64,000 nucleotides of DNA from Manganibacter manganicus (GTDB lineage: Bacteria; Pseudomonadota; Alphaproteobacteria; Rhizobiales; Rhizobiaceae), in the NCBI RefSeq assembly GCF_002075885.1, contig NZ_MDET01000008.1:64734-128733 (forward strand), written 5' to 3'. The position numbers and the translations under genes were made by a program. How positions within the stretch are numbered: the stretch's first letter is position 1; every line of letters starts with the position of its first letter. Shown piece after piece: positions 54,634 to 63,575 of the stretch. The notes beneath the pieces were generated by a model. That model saw only the letters and a list, made by a program, of their open reading frames with translations, had not been told where the DNA came from and did not search any database.

Positions 54634-55622
54634 CCCGCATGACCATTCTTACTGAAGCTGACCTGCGCAAGATCGTGAAGCTCGATCTCGATGCCGTTGC
54701 CTGTGTCGAGAATGCCTTCCGCGCGCTGGCTACCGAGAAAGTGGCGATGCCGCCAATTCTCCGGCTCGACATTCCCGAGCATAGAGGCGAGGTGGACGTA
54801 AAAACCGCTTACGTGCCCGGTCTCGACGGATTTGCGATCAAGATCAGCCCCGGCTTCTTCGACAATCCGAAACTGGGTCTGCCGAGCACCAATGGCATGA
54901 TGGTGCTGCTGTCGGCCAGGACCGGGCTTGTCGAGGCGCTGCTGCTGGACAATGGCTATCTGACCGACATACGCACCGCCGCTGCCGGCGCTGTCGCGGC
55001 AAAACATCTCGCCCGGCCGGACGCCGCGATTGCCGCTGTCTTCGGTGCCGGCATGCAGGCGAAGTTGCAACTCGAAGCGTTGAAACTTGTGCGGCCGATC
55101 GCAAGGGCACGCATCTGGGCGCGCGATCCGGTGAAAGCGGAGCGGACCGCCGGAGAACTGCGCGAGCGTCTTGGCATAGAGGTGCGCGCCGAACCGGATG
55201 CGGCGGCGGCGATTGCCGGGGCCGACGTGATCGTGACCACGACGCCGTCAACAACGCCGCTCATCCATGCGGGCTTCGTTGCGGCCGGGCAGCACCTGAC
55301 GGCCATGGGATCGGACGCCGAGCACAAGAACGAGATTGCGCCCGCCGTCCTCAGGCTGGCCGATCTCTATGTCGCCGACAGCGCCGCGCAGACGCGCCGG
55401 CTTGGCGAACTGCATCACGCGCTTGATGCCGGGGTGATCGCGGGCAATGCCGAGGTGACGGAACTCGGCGCGATCATCGCCGGAAAAAAGCATGGCCGCC
55501 GTTCTCCTGCCGACATCACCTTGGCCGACCTGACCGGTACCGGCGTGCAGGACACGGCCATTGCCGCGCTGGCGCGGCAACGCGCCGAGGCGGCCGGCGT
55601 GGGAACCGTTTTTGAAAGTTGA
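54630..55622 (+). CDS. eutC: EutC, ornithine cyclodeaminase-like enzyme
   Basis: A 330-aa protein of the ornithine cyclodeaminase/mu-crystallin family with a Rossmann NAD-binding half (VFGAGMQAKLQLEAL near residue 133, and VIVTTTPSTTPL). It probably reduces or cyclises the intermediate made by EutB to restore ectoine. AAGGAG precedes the ATG at 54630, which overlaps the eutB stop; the frame from 54594 is a shadow. Confidence 0.87.
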   Translation: MTRMTILTEADLRKIVKLDLDAVACVENAFRALATEKVAMPPILRLDIPEHRGEVDVKTAYVPGLDGFAIKISPGFFDNPKLGLPSTNGMMVLLSARTGLVEALLLDNGYLTDIRTAAAGAVAAKHLARPDAAIAAVFGAGMQAKLQLEALKLVRPIARARIWARDPVKAERTAGELRERLGIEVRAEPDAAAAIAGADVIVTTTPSTTPLIHAGFVAAGQHLTAMGSDAEHKNEIAPAVLRLADLYVADSAAQTRRLGELHHALDAGVIAGNAEVTELGAIIAGKKHGRRSPADITLADLTGTGVQDTAIAALARQRAEAAGVGTVFES

Positions 55623-55661
55623 CAGCGGCCGCTACGGCCAACAACGAGGAAGACAAAAGGA

Positions 55662-56852
55662 ATGCAGCCCAATCTGAAATTCACGCGCGCGGAATATGCG
55701 GACCGCCTTGCGAAAACCCGGAAGGCCATGGAGGCGAAGGGCATTGATCTGCTGATCTGCTCCGACCCGTCCAACATGGCGTGGCTCACCGGCTATGACG
55801 GCTGGTCGTTCTATGTGCATCAGGCGGTGCTGGTGCCGCCATTCGGCGAGCCGGTCTGGTACGGGCGCGGGCAGGACGCCAACGGCGCCAAGCGCACCGC
55901 CTATCTCGCGCACGACAACATCGTCGGCTATGCCGACCACTACGTTCAGTCCACCGAGCGTCACCCTATGGACTATCTGTCCAAGGTGATTGGCGAGCGC
56001 GGTTGGGACAAGCTGACCATCGGCGTCGAGATGGACAATTACTGGTTTTCGGCCAAGGCCTTCGCATCGTTGCAACAACATCTGCCCAACGCCCGTTTTG
56101 TCGACGCGACCGCGCTGGTGAACTGGCAGCGCGCGGTCAAGAGCCCGACCGAGATCAACTATATGCGCAAGGCCGCCCGCATCGTCGAAGCCATGCATGT
56201 CCGTATCGCCGACAAGATCGAGGTCGGCATGAGGAAATGCGATCTTGTCGCGGAAATCTATGATGCCGGTACGCGCGGCGTGGACGGCCCCGAGGGCCGG
56301 TTCGGCGGCGATTACCCGGCCATCGTCCCGCTGCTTCCTTCAGGCGCGGATGCCTCGGCCCCGCACCTGACCTGGGACGACAAGCCGATGAAGACGGGCG
56401 AAGGCACCTTCTTCGAGATCGCCGGTTGCTATAACCGCTACCATTGCCCGCTGTCGCGCACCGTCTTCCTCGGCAAGCCGACGCAGGAATTCCTAGATGC
56501 GGAAAAGGCGACGCTGGAAGGCATGGAAGCGGGACTGGCTGCGGCCAAGCCCGGCAACGCCTGCGAGGACATCGCCAATGCGTTCTTTGCGGTTTTGAAG
56601 AAGTACGGCATCGTCAAGGACAACCGCACCGGCTATCCGATCGGGCTTTCCTATCCGCCGGACTGGGGCGAGCGCACCATGAGTCTGCGCCCCGGTGACA
56701 AGACCGAACTGAAGCCCGGCATGACTTTCCATTTCATGACCGGCCTTTGGCTGGAGACGATGGGGCTGGAGATCACCGAGAGCATTCTTATCACAGAAAC
56801 CGGCGTGGAATGCCTGGCCAATGTGCCGCGCAAGCTAGTGGTGAAGGACTAG
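55662..56852 (+). CDS. eutD: Ectoine hydrolase EutD (DoeA)
   Basis: A 396-aa protein of the creatinase/M24 pita-bread family. It hydrolyses the ectoine ring to N-alpha-acetyl-diaminobutyrate. The M24 metal aspartates are not seen at their usual places (FFEIAGCYNRYHCPLSRTVF), consistent with creatinase-like metal-independent action. The His-rich HCPLSRT and WLETMGLEITE segments should contribute to the site. AAAAGGA precedes the ATG. It is 39 nt after eutC. Confidence 0.88.
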   Translation: MQPNLKFTRAEYADRLAKTRKAMEAKGIDLLICSDPSNMAWLTGYDGWSFYVHQAVLVPPFGEPVWYGRGQDANGAKRTAYLAHDNIVGYADHYVQSTERHPMDYLSKVIGERGWDKLTIGVEMDNYWFSAKAFASLQQHLPNARFVDATALVNWQRAVKSPTEINYMRKAARIVEAMHVRIADKIEVGMRKCDLVAEIYDAGTRGVDGPEGRFGGDYPAIVPLLPSGADASAPHLTWDDKPMKTGEGTFFEIAGCYNRYHCPLSRTVFLGKPTQEFLDAEKATLEGMEAGLAAAKPGNACEDIANAFFAVLKKYGIVKDNRTGYPIGLSYPPDWGERTMSLRPGDKTELKPGMTFHFMTGLWLETMGLEITESILITETGVECLANVPRKLVVKD

Positions 56853-56857
56853 CCGCA

Positions 56858-57847
56858 ATGGTGAAACCTTCTCCCATCTCCCCCACGGTCGATTTCGACC
56901 GGAACGGCGTGCAGCATGGCTTCCTGCGCTTGCCGTATAGCCGCGACGATTCCGCCTGGGGTTCGGTGATGATCCCGGTCTGTGTCGTCAGGAACGGCCA
57001 GGGGCCGGCAGCGCTGCTCACCGGTGGCAATCATGGCGACGAATATGAGGGCCCGCTGGCGCTCTATGACCTTGCCCGCACGCTCGATCCAAAGGACGTT
57101 TCCGGCACGGTCATCATCGTGCCGGCGATGAATTATCCGGCCTTCCGCGCCGGCACGCGGACCTCGCCGATCGACAAGGGCAATATGAACCGCGCCTTTC
57201 CCGGCCGTCCGGACGGCACGGTGACGGAGAAGATCACCGACTATTTCCAGAGGGAACTGCTGCCACGCGCCGACATCGTCTTCGACTTTCATTCGGGCGG
57301 CCGCACGCTCGATTTCGTGCCGTTCTGCGCCGCGCATATCCTGCCGGACAAGGGTCAGGAAGGAAAAGCCTTCGCCGCAGTCGAAGCGTTCTCCGCGCCG
57401 TTTTCGGTCAAGATGCTGGAGATCGACGCAGTCGGCATGTACGATACCGCCGCCGAGGAGATGGGCAAGGTTTTTGTCACCACCGAACTGGGCGGCGGCG
57501 GCACCTCGCGCGCGGAGACGGTGCGCATCGCGCGGCGCGGCATCATGAACGTGCTGCGCCACGAGGGCATCGTGAAGGGTTCGGTCGACAAGCACTCGAC
57601 CCGCTGGCTCGACATGCCGTCCGGCGATTGCTTTGCGTTTGCCGAAGAGGACGGCATGATCGAGACGATGGTCGATCTCGGCGAGGCCGTCGAGGCGGGA
57701 GCGGTCATCGCCCGCATTCATTCCACCGGCCGCACGGGGCAGGCACCGCAGGAAATCAGGGCGAAGATGTCGGGCCTGCTGGCGGCACGGCATTTCCCCG
57801 GCCTGGTCAAGGCCGGCGATTGCGTATCGGTCGTCGCGGTGGAATAG
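56858..57847 (+). CDS. eutE: N-alpha-acetyl-L-2,4-diaminobutyrate deacetylase EutE (DoeB)
   Basis: A 329-aa zinc hydrolase of the AstE/AspA (M14-like) family. Zinc ligands are His59 and Glu62 in GGNHGDEYEG and His145 in FDFHSGG. It removes acetate to give diaminobutyrate for the aminotransferase. The ATG at 56858 is 5 nt after the eutD stop. It is the last gene of the ehu/eut run; no terminator is apparent in the 95-nt gap that follows. Confidence 0.88.
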   Translation: MVKPSPISPTVDFDRNGVQHGFLRLPYSRDDSAWGSVMIPVCVVRNGQGPAALLTGGNHGDEYEGPLALYDLARTLDPKDVSGTVIIVPAMNYPAFRAGTRTSPIDKGNMNRAFPGRPDGTVTEKITDYFQRELLPRADIVFDFHSGGRTLDFVPFCAAHILPDKGQEGKAFAAVEAFSAPFSVKMLEIDAVGMYDTAAEEMGKVFVTTELGGGGTSRAETVRIARRGIMNVLRHEGIVKGSVDKHSTRWLDMPSGDCFAFAEEDGMIETMVDLGEAVEAGAVIARIHSTGRTGQAPQEIRAKMSGLLAARHFPGLVKAGDCVSVVAVE

Positions 57848-57942
57848 CACGCCTTGCTCGCGATATGGTGATGGGCAACTTTAGCGCGTATCATTGAAAA
57901 CATTACGGTTCCGGGTCTAAGAAAAGCCGACAGGAGCCGCGT

Positions 57943-60402
57943 ATGACAGCCAGTGAGTCAGTCGCGCCTGGCGCGCCGGGAATTCCCGCGCGCTGGACGT
58001 CCAGTGCCAAGAGCGGCGTCGGAACCGCGCTTTCTTCCCGCAGTCCGCTATGGTTCACCATCAGCCACGGTATCCTCAACGAGATCTATTATCCACGCCT
58101 CGATAGTGCCTGCACGCGAGATCTCGGGCTGATTGTTACCGGCCCGGACAAGTATTTTTGCGAGGAAAAGCGTGACGCCAGCCATGCCATCGATACTCTG
58201 GAAAAGGGCGTTCCCGCTTATCGGCTCGTGAATGAGGCGCTGAACGGTGCCTGGCGCATCGAAAAGCGCGTATTGAGCGATACGGCACGCCCCTGCCTGT
58301 TGCAGGAAATCACCTTTACGGCGCTCAAGGGCAAGATCGCCGATTATCGCGTCTATGGCCTGCTCGCGCCGCATCTGGTCAATGCCGGCATGGGCAATAC
58401 GGCCTGGGTCGGTGAATATCGCAAGGTGCCGATGTTGTTCGCCACTGGGCGCGGCACGAGCCTGGCACTTGCCTGCTCGCTGCCGTGGGGCGCTTGCTCG
58501 GCCGGCTATGTCGGGGCTTCCGATGGCTGGCAGCAGCTTCACAGCACCTGCCGTCTCGATCCGGATTGCCGCCGTGCTGAGGACGGCAATGTCGCGCTTA
58601 CCGGCGAGATTGGATTCAGCGAAAAGGCCCATAAGGCGATCCTGGTGCTTGGCTTCGGCGGCACGCCCGAACAGGCGGCCGCGCATGCGCTTGCCAGCCT
58701 GAAGCAGGGGTTCGATGCGGCAGCCGATGCCTACCTTGCGGAATGGCGGGCGTGGCAGAAAAAGCTTGTGCCGCTCGATCGCGCCGACTCATCCACCGGC
58801 CTTGATCCCTATCGTGTCTCAACGGCTGTTCTGGCGGCTCACCGCTCGTCGAAACCGGCGGGCGCAGCGGTGGCCAGCCTGTCCATCCCCTGGGGGTTTT
58901 CCAAGGGCGATGACGATCTCGGCGGCTATCACCTGGTGTGGCCGCGCGATCTTGTCGAGACGGCAGGCGGCTTTGTTGCCGCCGGAGATGCCGACGAGGC
59001 GCTTACCATACTGGGTTATCTGCGGACCATCCAGCAGGAGGATGGGCATTGGCCGCAAAATGTCTGGCTCGACGGCGATCCCTATTGGCACGGCATCCAG
59101 ATGGACGAGTGCGCGTTCCCGATCCTGCTTGCCGATGCTCTGCGGCGCGCCGGTCATTTGCCGAAGGCAAAGCTCAAAACCTTCATGCCGATGATCGAAA
59201 AGGCGGCATCTTATGTCGTTCGCAATGGCCCTGTCACCGGCGAGGACCGATGGGAAGAGGATGCCGGCTATAGCCCCTTTACGTTGGCGGTGGAGATCGC
59301 CGCGCTGCTGGCGGCGGCTGACATTTTCGATATTTTCGGCAAGCCGGATGCTGCAATCTATCTGCGCGAGACCGCCGATTGTTGGAACGAGCAGATCGAA
59401 CGCTGGACCTATGCGGAAAACACCCGCCTTGCCGTCAAGCATGGCATTGCCGGCTATTATATCCGCATCGGCGTGTCGGACGGTGCCGATGACACATCGC
59501 CGAAGGATGGCTTCGTGCCGATCAAGAACCGGCCGCCCGGCGTTTCGCGCCTGCCCGCACGCCAGATCGTCAGCCCCGATGCACTGGCGCTGGTGCGCTT
59601 CGGCCTGCGCGCCGCCGACGATCCGCATATCCGCAATACCGTGACGGTGATCGATGCAATTCTGCGCCGCGAACTGCCCCAAGGCCCGCTCTGGTATCGC
59701 TATAATGATGACGGCTATGGCGAGCATGAGGATGGATCGCCCTTTAACGGCACCGGGGTGGGGCGGCCATGGCCCTTGCTGGCCGGCGAGCGCGCGCATT
59801 ACGAACTGGCGGCCGGCCGGCGCAAGGAGGCCGAGCACTTGCTGGCCGCGCTGGAAGGATCGGCCAATGATGGCGGCCTGATCCCCGAACAGGTCTGGGA
59901 CGGGCGCGACATGCCGCGCCGTGAATTGCTATGCGGCGAACCGTCCGGCAGTGCCATGCCGCTCGTATGGGCACATGCGGAGCACATCAAGCTGTTGCGC
60001 TCGCTCAAGGATGGGGCCGTCTTCGACATGCCGCCGCAGGGCGTGGAGCGTTATATCAGGAACAACACCGTGGCATCGTTCCGATCCTGGCGCTTCAATC
60101 ACAAGATCACCTCCATGCCGGCGGGCAAGGTGCTGCGTATCGAGGTTCTGGCGCGTGCCACGGTGCATTGGAGCACCGACAACTGGGCGACCAGTCACGA
60201 CAGTGAGACGAAGGAGAACGCATTCGGTATCCATCTTGTCGATTTGCCCATTGCCGAAGTGGATCCGGGCGCTAGCCTTGTGTTCACGTTTTTCTGGCTT
60301 GATGCCGGTCATTGGGAGAATGTGGATTTTACAATTATCATCAATGGCGGTGCAGTCGCTGCCGTTGCGCAATCGTTTCGGATTTCATCAGCACAGGAAT
60401 AA
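57943..60402 (+). CDS. GH15 glucan hydrolase (glucoamylase/glucodextranase-like)
   Basis: An 819-aa enzyme. Residues about 15-270 resemble the glucodextranase N-terminal beta-sandwich (RWTSSAKSGVGTALSS, FTISHGILNEIYYPRLDSA). The GH15 (alpha/alpha)6 catalytic domain follows, with YHLVWPRDLVETAG and the W-E-E-D-A-G-Y-S-P segment (Glu438/Glu439, a likely general acid). A C-terminal beta domain starts near 690. No signal peptide is seen, so it should act in the cytoplasm, freeing glucose from glycogen, maltodextrin or dextran-like chains. AGGAG precedes the ATG. gnd follows after 3 nt. Confidence 0.87.
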   Translation: MTASESVAPGAPGIPARWTSSAKSGVGTALSSRSPLWFTISHGILNEIYYPRLDSACTRDLGLIVTGPDKYFCEEKRDASHAIDTLEKGVPAYRLVNEALNGAWRIEKRVLSDTARPCLLQEITFTALKGKIADYRVYGLLAPHLVNAGMGNTAWVGEYRKVPMLFATGRGTSLALACSLPWGACSAGYVGASDGWQQLHSTCRLDPDCRRAEDGNVALTGEIGFSEKAHKAILVLGFGGTPEQAAAHALASLKQGFDAAADAYLAEWRAWQKKLVPLDRADSSTGLDPYRVSTAVLAAHRSSKPAGAAVASLSIPWGFSKGDDDLGGYHLVWPRDLVETAGGFVAAGDADEALTILGYLRTIQQEDGHWPQNVWLDGDPYWHGIQMDECAFPILLADALRRAGHLPKAKLKTFMPMIEKAASYVVRNGPVTGEDRWEEDAGYSPFTLAVEIAALLAAADIFDIFGKPDAAIYLRETADCWNEQIERWTYAENTRLAVKHGIAGYYIRIGVSDGADDTSPKDGFVPIKNRPPGVSRLPARQIVSPDALALVRFGLRAADDPHIRNTVTVIDAILRRELPQGPLWYRYNDDGYGEHEDGSPFNGTGVGRPWPLLAGERAHYELAAGRRKEAEHLLAALEGSANDGGLIPEQVWDGRDMPRRELLCGEPSGSAMPLVWAHAEHIKLLRSLKDGAVFDMPPQGVERYIRNNTVASFRSWRFNHKITSMPAGKVLRIEVLARATVHWSTDNWATSHDSETKENAFGIHLVDLPIAEVDPGASLVFTFFWLDAGHWENVDFTIIINGGAVAAVAQSFRISSAQE

Positions 60403-60405
60403 GAC

Positions 60406-61413
60406 ATGCAGATCGGAATGATGGGCCTCGGGCGGATGGGTGCCAATATGGTGCGACGCCTGATGACGGCCGGCCATGAATGCGTCGTCTATGACATCAA
60501 CCCGCAAAGCGTTGCCGACCTCGCGAAGGACGGTGCCGTAGCGACCACGTCGATGAAGGACTTCGTCGGCAAGCTGAAAAAGCCGCGCGCGGCCTGGCTG
60601 ATGTTGCCGGCTGCGATTACCGGCAAGGTGGCGAACGAACTCGCCGAACTCATGGAAGCCGGTGATATCGTCATCGATGGCGGCAATTCCAACTACCGCG
60701 ATGCCGTGGATCAGGCCGTGCTTTTTTCAAGGAAAGGGCTGAACTATCTTGATGTCGGCACCAGTGGCGGCGTCTGGGGCCTGGAGCGCGGCTATTGCCT
60801 GATGATCGGCGGACCTGACGAGGCCGTGAAACATCTCGATCCGATCTTTGCCGCGTTGGCGCCCGGCGCGGGCAAGGATGCGAAGCCGAACAAAGCCGCT
60901 GGGACGGCACCCTACGGTTATCTGCATTGCGGCCCCAGCGGTGCCGGGCATTTCGTCAAGATGGTCCATAACGGCATCGAATACGGGCTGATGGCTGCCT
61001 ATGCCGAGGGCATGAACATTCTCAAGGCTGCCAATGCGGGCAAGGAGAAGCGCGCTGCCGATGCCGAAACGACACCGTTGAGCGAGCCGCAATACTACCA
61101 GTTCGACATCGATCTGCCGAAAGTAACCGAGGTTTGGCGTCACGGTTCGGTCATAGGCTCATGGCTGCTCGATCTCACGGCTGGCGCGCTCAAGGACGAT
61201 CCCGAACTGTCGAAATTTGGCGGCCGGGTTTCAGACTCCGGCGAAGGCCGCTGGACGCTCAAGGCGGCGATCGATACCGGCGTGCCTGCTCCTGTACTTT
61301 CGACCGCGCTGTTTGACCGCTTCTCCTCGCGCGGCGAAGCCGAATATGCCGACAAGCTTCTTTCGGCCATGCGCTACGCCTTTGGCGGGCATGTCGAAAA
61401 GCCGAAATCCTGA
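60406..61413 (+). CDS. gnd: 6-phosphogluconate dehydrogenase, decarboxylating (short GndA type)
   Basis: A 335-aa dehydrogenase that turns 6-phosphogluconate into ribulose 5-phosphate and CO2. The nucleotide motif GLGRMGANM is at residues 7-15; [34 protein letters not shown] and [21 protein letters not shown] follow. It is the short form (about 300-340 aa rather than 470), often NAD-preferring. It is 3 nt after the GH15 gene and 17 nt before zwf. Confidence 0.92.
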   Translation: MQIGMMGLGRMGANMVRRLMTAGHECVVYDINPQSVADLAKDGAVATTSMKDFVGKLKKPRAAWLMLPAAITGKVANELAELMEAGDIVIDGGNSNYRDAVDQAVLFSRKGLNYLDVGTSGGVWGLERGYCLMIGGPDEAVKHLDPIFAALAPGAGKDAKPNKAAGTAPYGYLHCGPSGAGHFVKMVHNGIEYGLMAAYAEGMNILKAANAGKEKRAADAETTPLSEPQYYQFDIDLPKVTEVWRHGSVIGSWLLDLTAGALKDDPELSKFGGRVSDSGEGRWTLKAAIDTGVPAPVLSTALFDRFSSRGEAEYADKLLSAMRYAFGGHVEKPKS

Positions 61414-61430
61414 AGCGCCGGAGAGCAGGA

Positions 61431-62810
61431 ATGAGCGAACAACGATCCGACGTGCTGGTGCTGTTCGGGGCGACCGGCGACCTTGCCCACAAGAAGATCT
61501 TTCCCGCACTTTATTCCATGGTCCAGCGCGGCACGCTGAACGAACCGGTGATTGGCGTGGCGCTGGAAGATTGGGATGCCGGGAAACTGGCCGAACGCGC
61601 CCATGACGGCATCAAGGAGGCCGTCGGCAAGGTCGATGAGGCGACCTTCAAGAAACTCGCAGGCCTGCTGCATTATGTCAGCGGCGACTATCGCGAACCG
61701 GAGACCTTCACGAAGTTGAAGGCGGCGCTTTCGGAATACAAGGCGCCGCTCTACTATCTCGCGGTACCGCCTTCGATGTTCGAACCGGTCGTGCAGGGGC
61801 TGGAGCAGTCCGGCGGCGCGGCAGGCGCCAGGCTGATGGTGGAAAAGCCGTTCGGACGTGATTTGCAATCGGCGCGCTGGTTGAATCGTGTGCTGCACAT
61901 CGTCTTCGAGGAAAAATCGATCTTCCGCATCGACCACTATCTCGGCAAGGAAGCGATCCAGAACCTGCTCTATTTCCGTTTCGCCAATTCCTTTCTCGAG
62001 CCGATCTGGAATCGCAATTACGTCGACAGCGTGCAGATCACCATGGCCGAGAACTTCGGCGTCGAGGGGCGCGGCAAATTTTACGACGAAGTCGGATGCA
62101 TCCGCGATGTGATCGAGAACCATCTCCTCAACATCGTTCTGCTCCTGGCGATGGAGCCGCCGTCCGGTCGCACCGCGGACGATCTGATCGACGAGAAGGT
62201 GCAGGTCTTGAAGGCGATCCGCACCTTGACCAAGGATGATGTGGTGCGCGGCCAGTTCGACGGTTATCTGAAGGAACCGGGCGTGGCACCGGGTTCCACG
62301 CGCGAAACTTTTGCGGCCGTGCGTTTCATGGTCGATACCTGGCGCTGGCAGGACGTGCCGTTTTATATTCGCGCCGGCAAGAACCTGCCTGTTCGCGCCA
62401 CCGAGGTGCTGGTGCGTTTCAAACGGCCACCGCTTGCCGTGTTCGACGGTTTCAAGCGAGATCAGGCAAATTATCTGCGCTTCCGCATCAATCCTTCTGT
62501 GGCGATCAGCATCGGCGCGCGCCGCAAGGCGCCGGGCGACGAGATGGTGGGCGAGCAGGTGGAGTTGAGTGCCCTCAGTCAGGATACCAAGGCCGAGATG
62601 GAGCCTTATGAGCGGCTGATCGGGGACGCCATGAACGGCAACAGCCAGTTGTTCACGCGTCAGGATGCGTCGGAGATCGCATGGCGTATCGTCGGCCCGG
62701 TACTCGACGACACGACGGCTCCTGCCATTTACAAGCCCGGCACATGGGGACCGGCCAAGGCGATGGCCGACTTTGAACCGCCAAATGGCTGGGTCGATCC
62801 CTGTCAGTGA
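61431..62810 (+). CDS. zwf: Glucose-6-phosphate 1-dehydrogenase
   Basis: A 459-aa enzyme making 6-phosphogluconolactone. The coenzyme motif [16 protein letters not shown] is at residues about 13-28. The substrate motif RIDHYLGKE has Asp168 and the catalytic His169. The lactonase gene (pgl) is not in this run, so hydrolysis must rely on another locus. The ATG at 61431 has GGAG upstream. It overlaps an alternative GTG of the kinase gene. Confidence 0.93.
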   Translation: MSEQRSDVLVLFGATGDLAHKKIFPALYSMVQRGTLNEPVIGVALEDWDAGKLAERAHDGIKEAVGKVDEATFKKLAGLLHYVSGDYREPETFTKLKAALSEYKAPLYYLAVPPSMFEPVVQGLEQSGGAAGARLMVEKPFGRDLQSARWLNRVLHIVFEEKSIFRIDHYLGKEAIQNLLYFRFANSFLEPIWNRNYVDSVQITMAENFGVEGRGKFYDEVGCIRDVIENHLLNIVLLLAMEPPSGRTADDLIDEKVQVLKAIRTLTKDDVVRGQFDGYLKEPGVAPGSTRETFAAVRFMVDTWRWQDVPFYIRAGKNLPVRATEVLVRFKRPPLAVFDGFKRDQANYLRFRINPSVAISIGARRKAPGDEMVGEQVELSALSQDTKAEMEPYERLIGDAMNGNSQLFTRQDASEIAWRIVGPVLDDTTAPAIYKPGTWGPAKAMADFEPPNGWVDPCQ

Positions 62811-62824
62811 AGGAGGGCAGAGCG

Positions 62825-63535
62825 GTGAAAGCAAGCGCCAGGGCAAGGAAGCCGGCAACTCTCCGGCAGCAGGTGATACTGGCCGTCGATATTGGCGGCT
62901 CGCATGTCAAGATCCGCACCAGTTCCGGCAGCGAGGAGCGCAAGGCCGTTTCGGGTTCCGACATGGGACCGGCTGAAATGATGACCAAGCTGGCGACGTT
63001 GACGGAAGGCTTGCATTTCGATGTTGTCGCCATGGGTTATCCTGGGCCGGTGGTGCACAATCGCATCGTGCTTGACCCGCACAATCTCGCCCCTGGTTGG
63101 GAGGGCTTCAATTTCGCCAAGGCTTTCGGCAAGCCGGTCAAGATCGTTAACGATGCGCTGATGCAGGCGATCGGGTCCTATGAGGGCGGGCGCATGCTGT
63201 TCCTTGGCCTTGGCACCGGATTGGGTGCGGCAATGATCGTCGATAATGTCGCGCAACCGATGGAACTCGCCCATCTGCCCTACAAGAAGGGCAAGAGCTT
63301 CGAGGCTTATGTCAGCGACAAGGCGCTGAAAAAACGTGGCAAGAAGAAGTGGCGCAAATCCGTATTCGACATCGTCGAGCGATTGAAGGCGGCGATGGAG
63401 CCGGATTATATCGTCATTGGCGGCGGAAATGTCGAAAAGCTCGATGAGTTGCCGCAGGGCGCGCGCCGCGGCGACAACGATCTCGCCTTTGAGGGCGGCT
63501 TCCGCCTCTGGCGTGACAATGCGTTCGTCGTCTGA
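62825..63535 (+). CDS. ROK/polyphosphate glucokinase-like kinase
   Basis: A 236-aa sugar kinase-like protein. The ATP phosphate motif AVDIGGSHVK lies at residues about 20-29, a catalytic-region Asp in IVNDALMQAIG, and GLGTGLGAAMI binds the adenosine. The Lys-rich loop KKRGKKKWRK could bind polyphosphate. A role phosphorylating glucose set free by the GH15 enzyme is inferred from the operon. The start is GTG at 62825 with AGGAGGG 7 nt upstream; the GTG at 62807 overlaps the zwf stop and is less likely. Confidence 0.78.
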   Translation: MKASARARKPATLRQQVILAVDIGGSHVKIRTSSGSEERKAVSGSDMGPAEMMTKLATLTEGLHFDVVAMGYPGPVVHNRIVLDPHNLAPGWEGFNFAKAFGKPVKIVNDALMQAIGSYEGGRMLFLGLGTGLGAAMIVDNVAQPMELAHLPYKKGKSFEAYVSDKALKKRGKKKWRKSVFDIVERLKAAMEPDYIVIGGGNVEKLDELPQGARRGDNDLAFEGGFRLWRDNAFVV

Positions 63536-63575
63536 CGGACCGCCGTCAATCATTGAACTGAAACGGGAGGATTAC

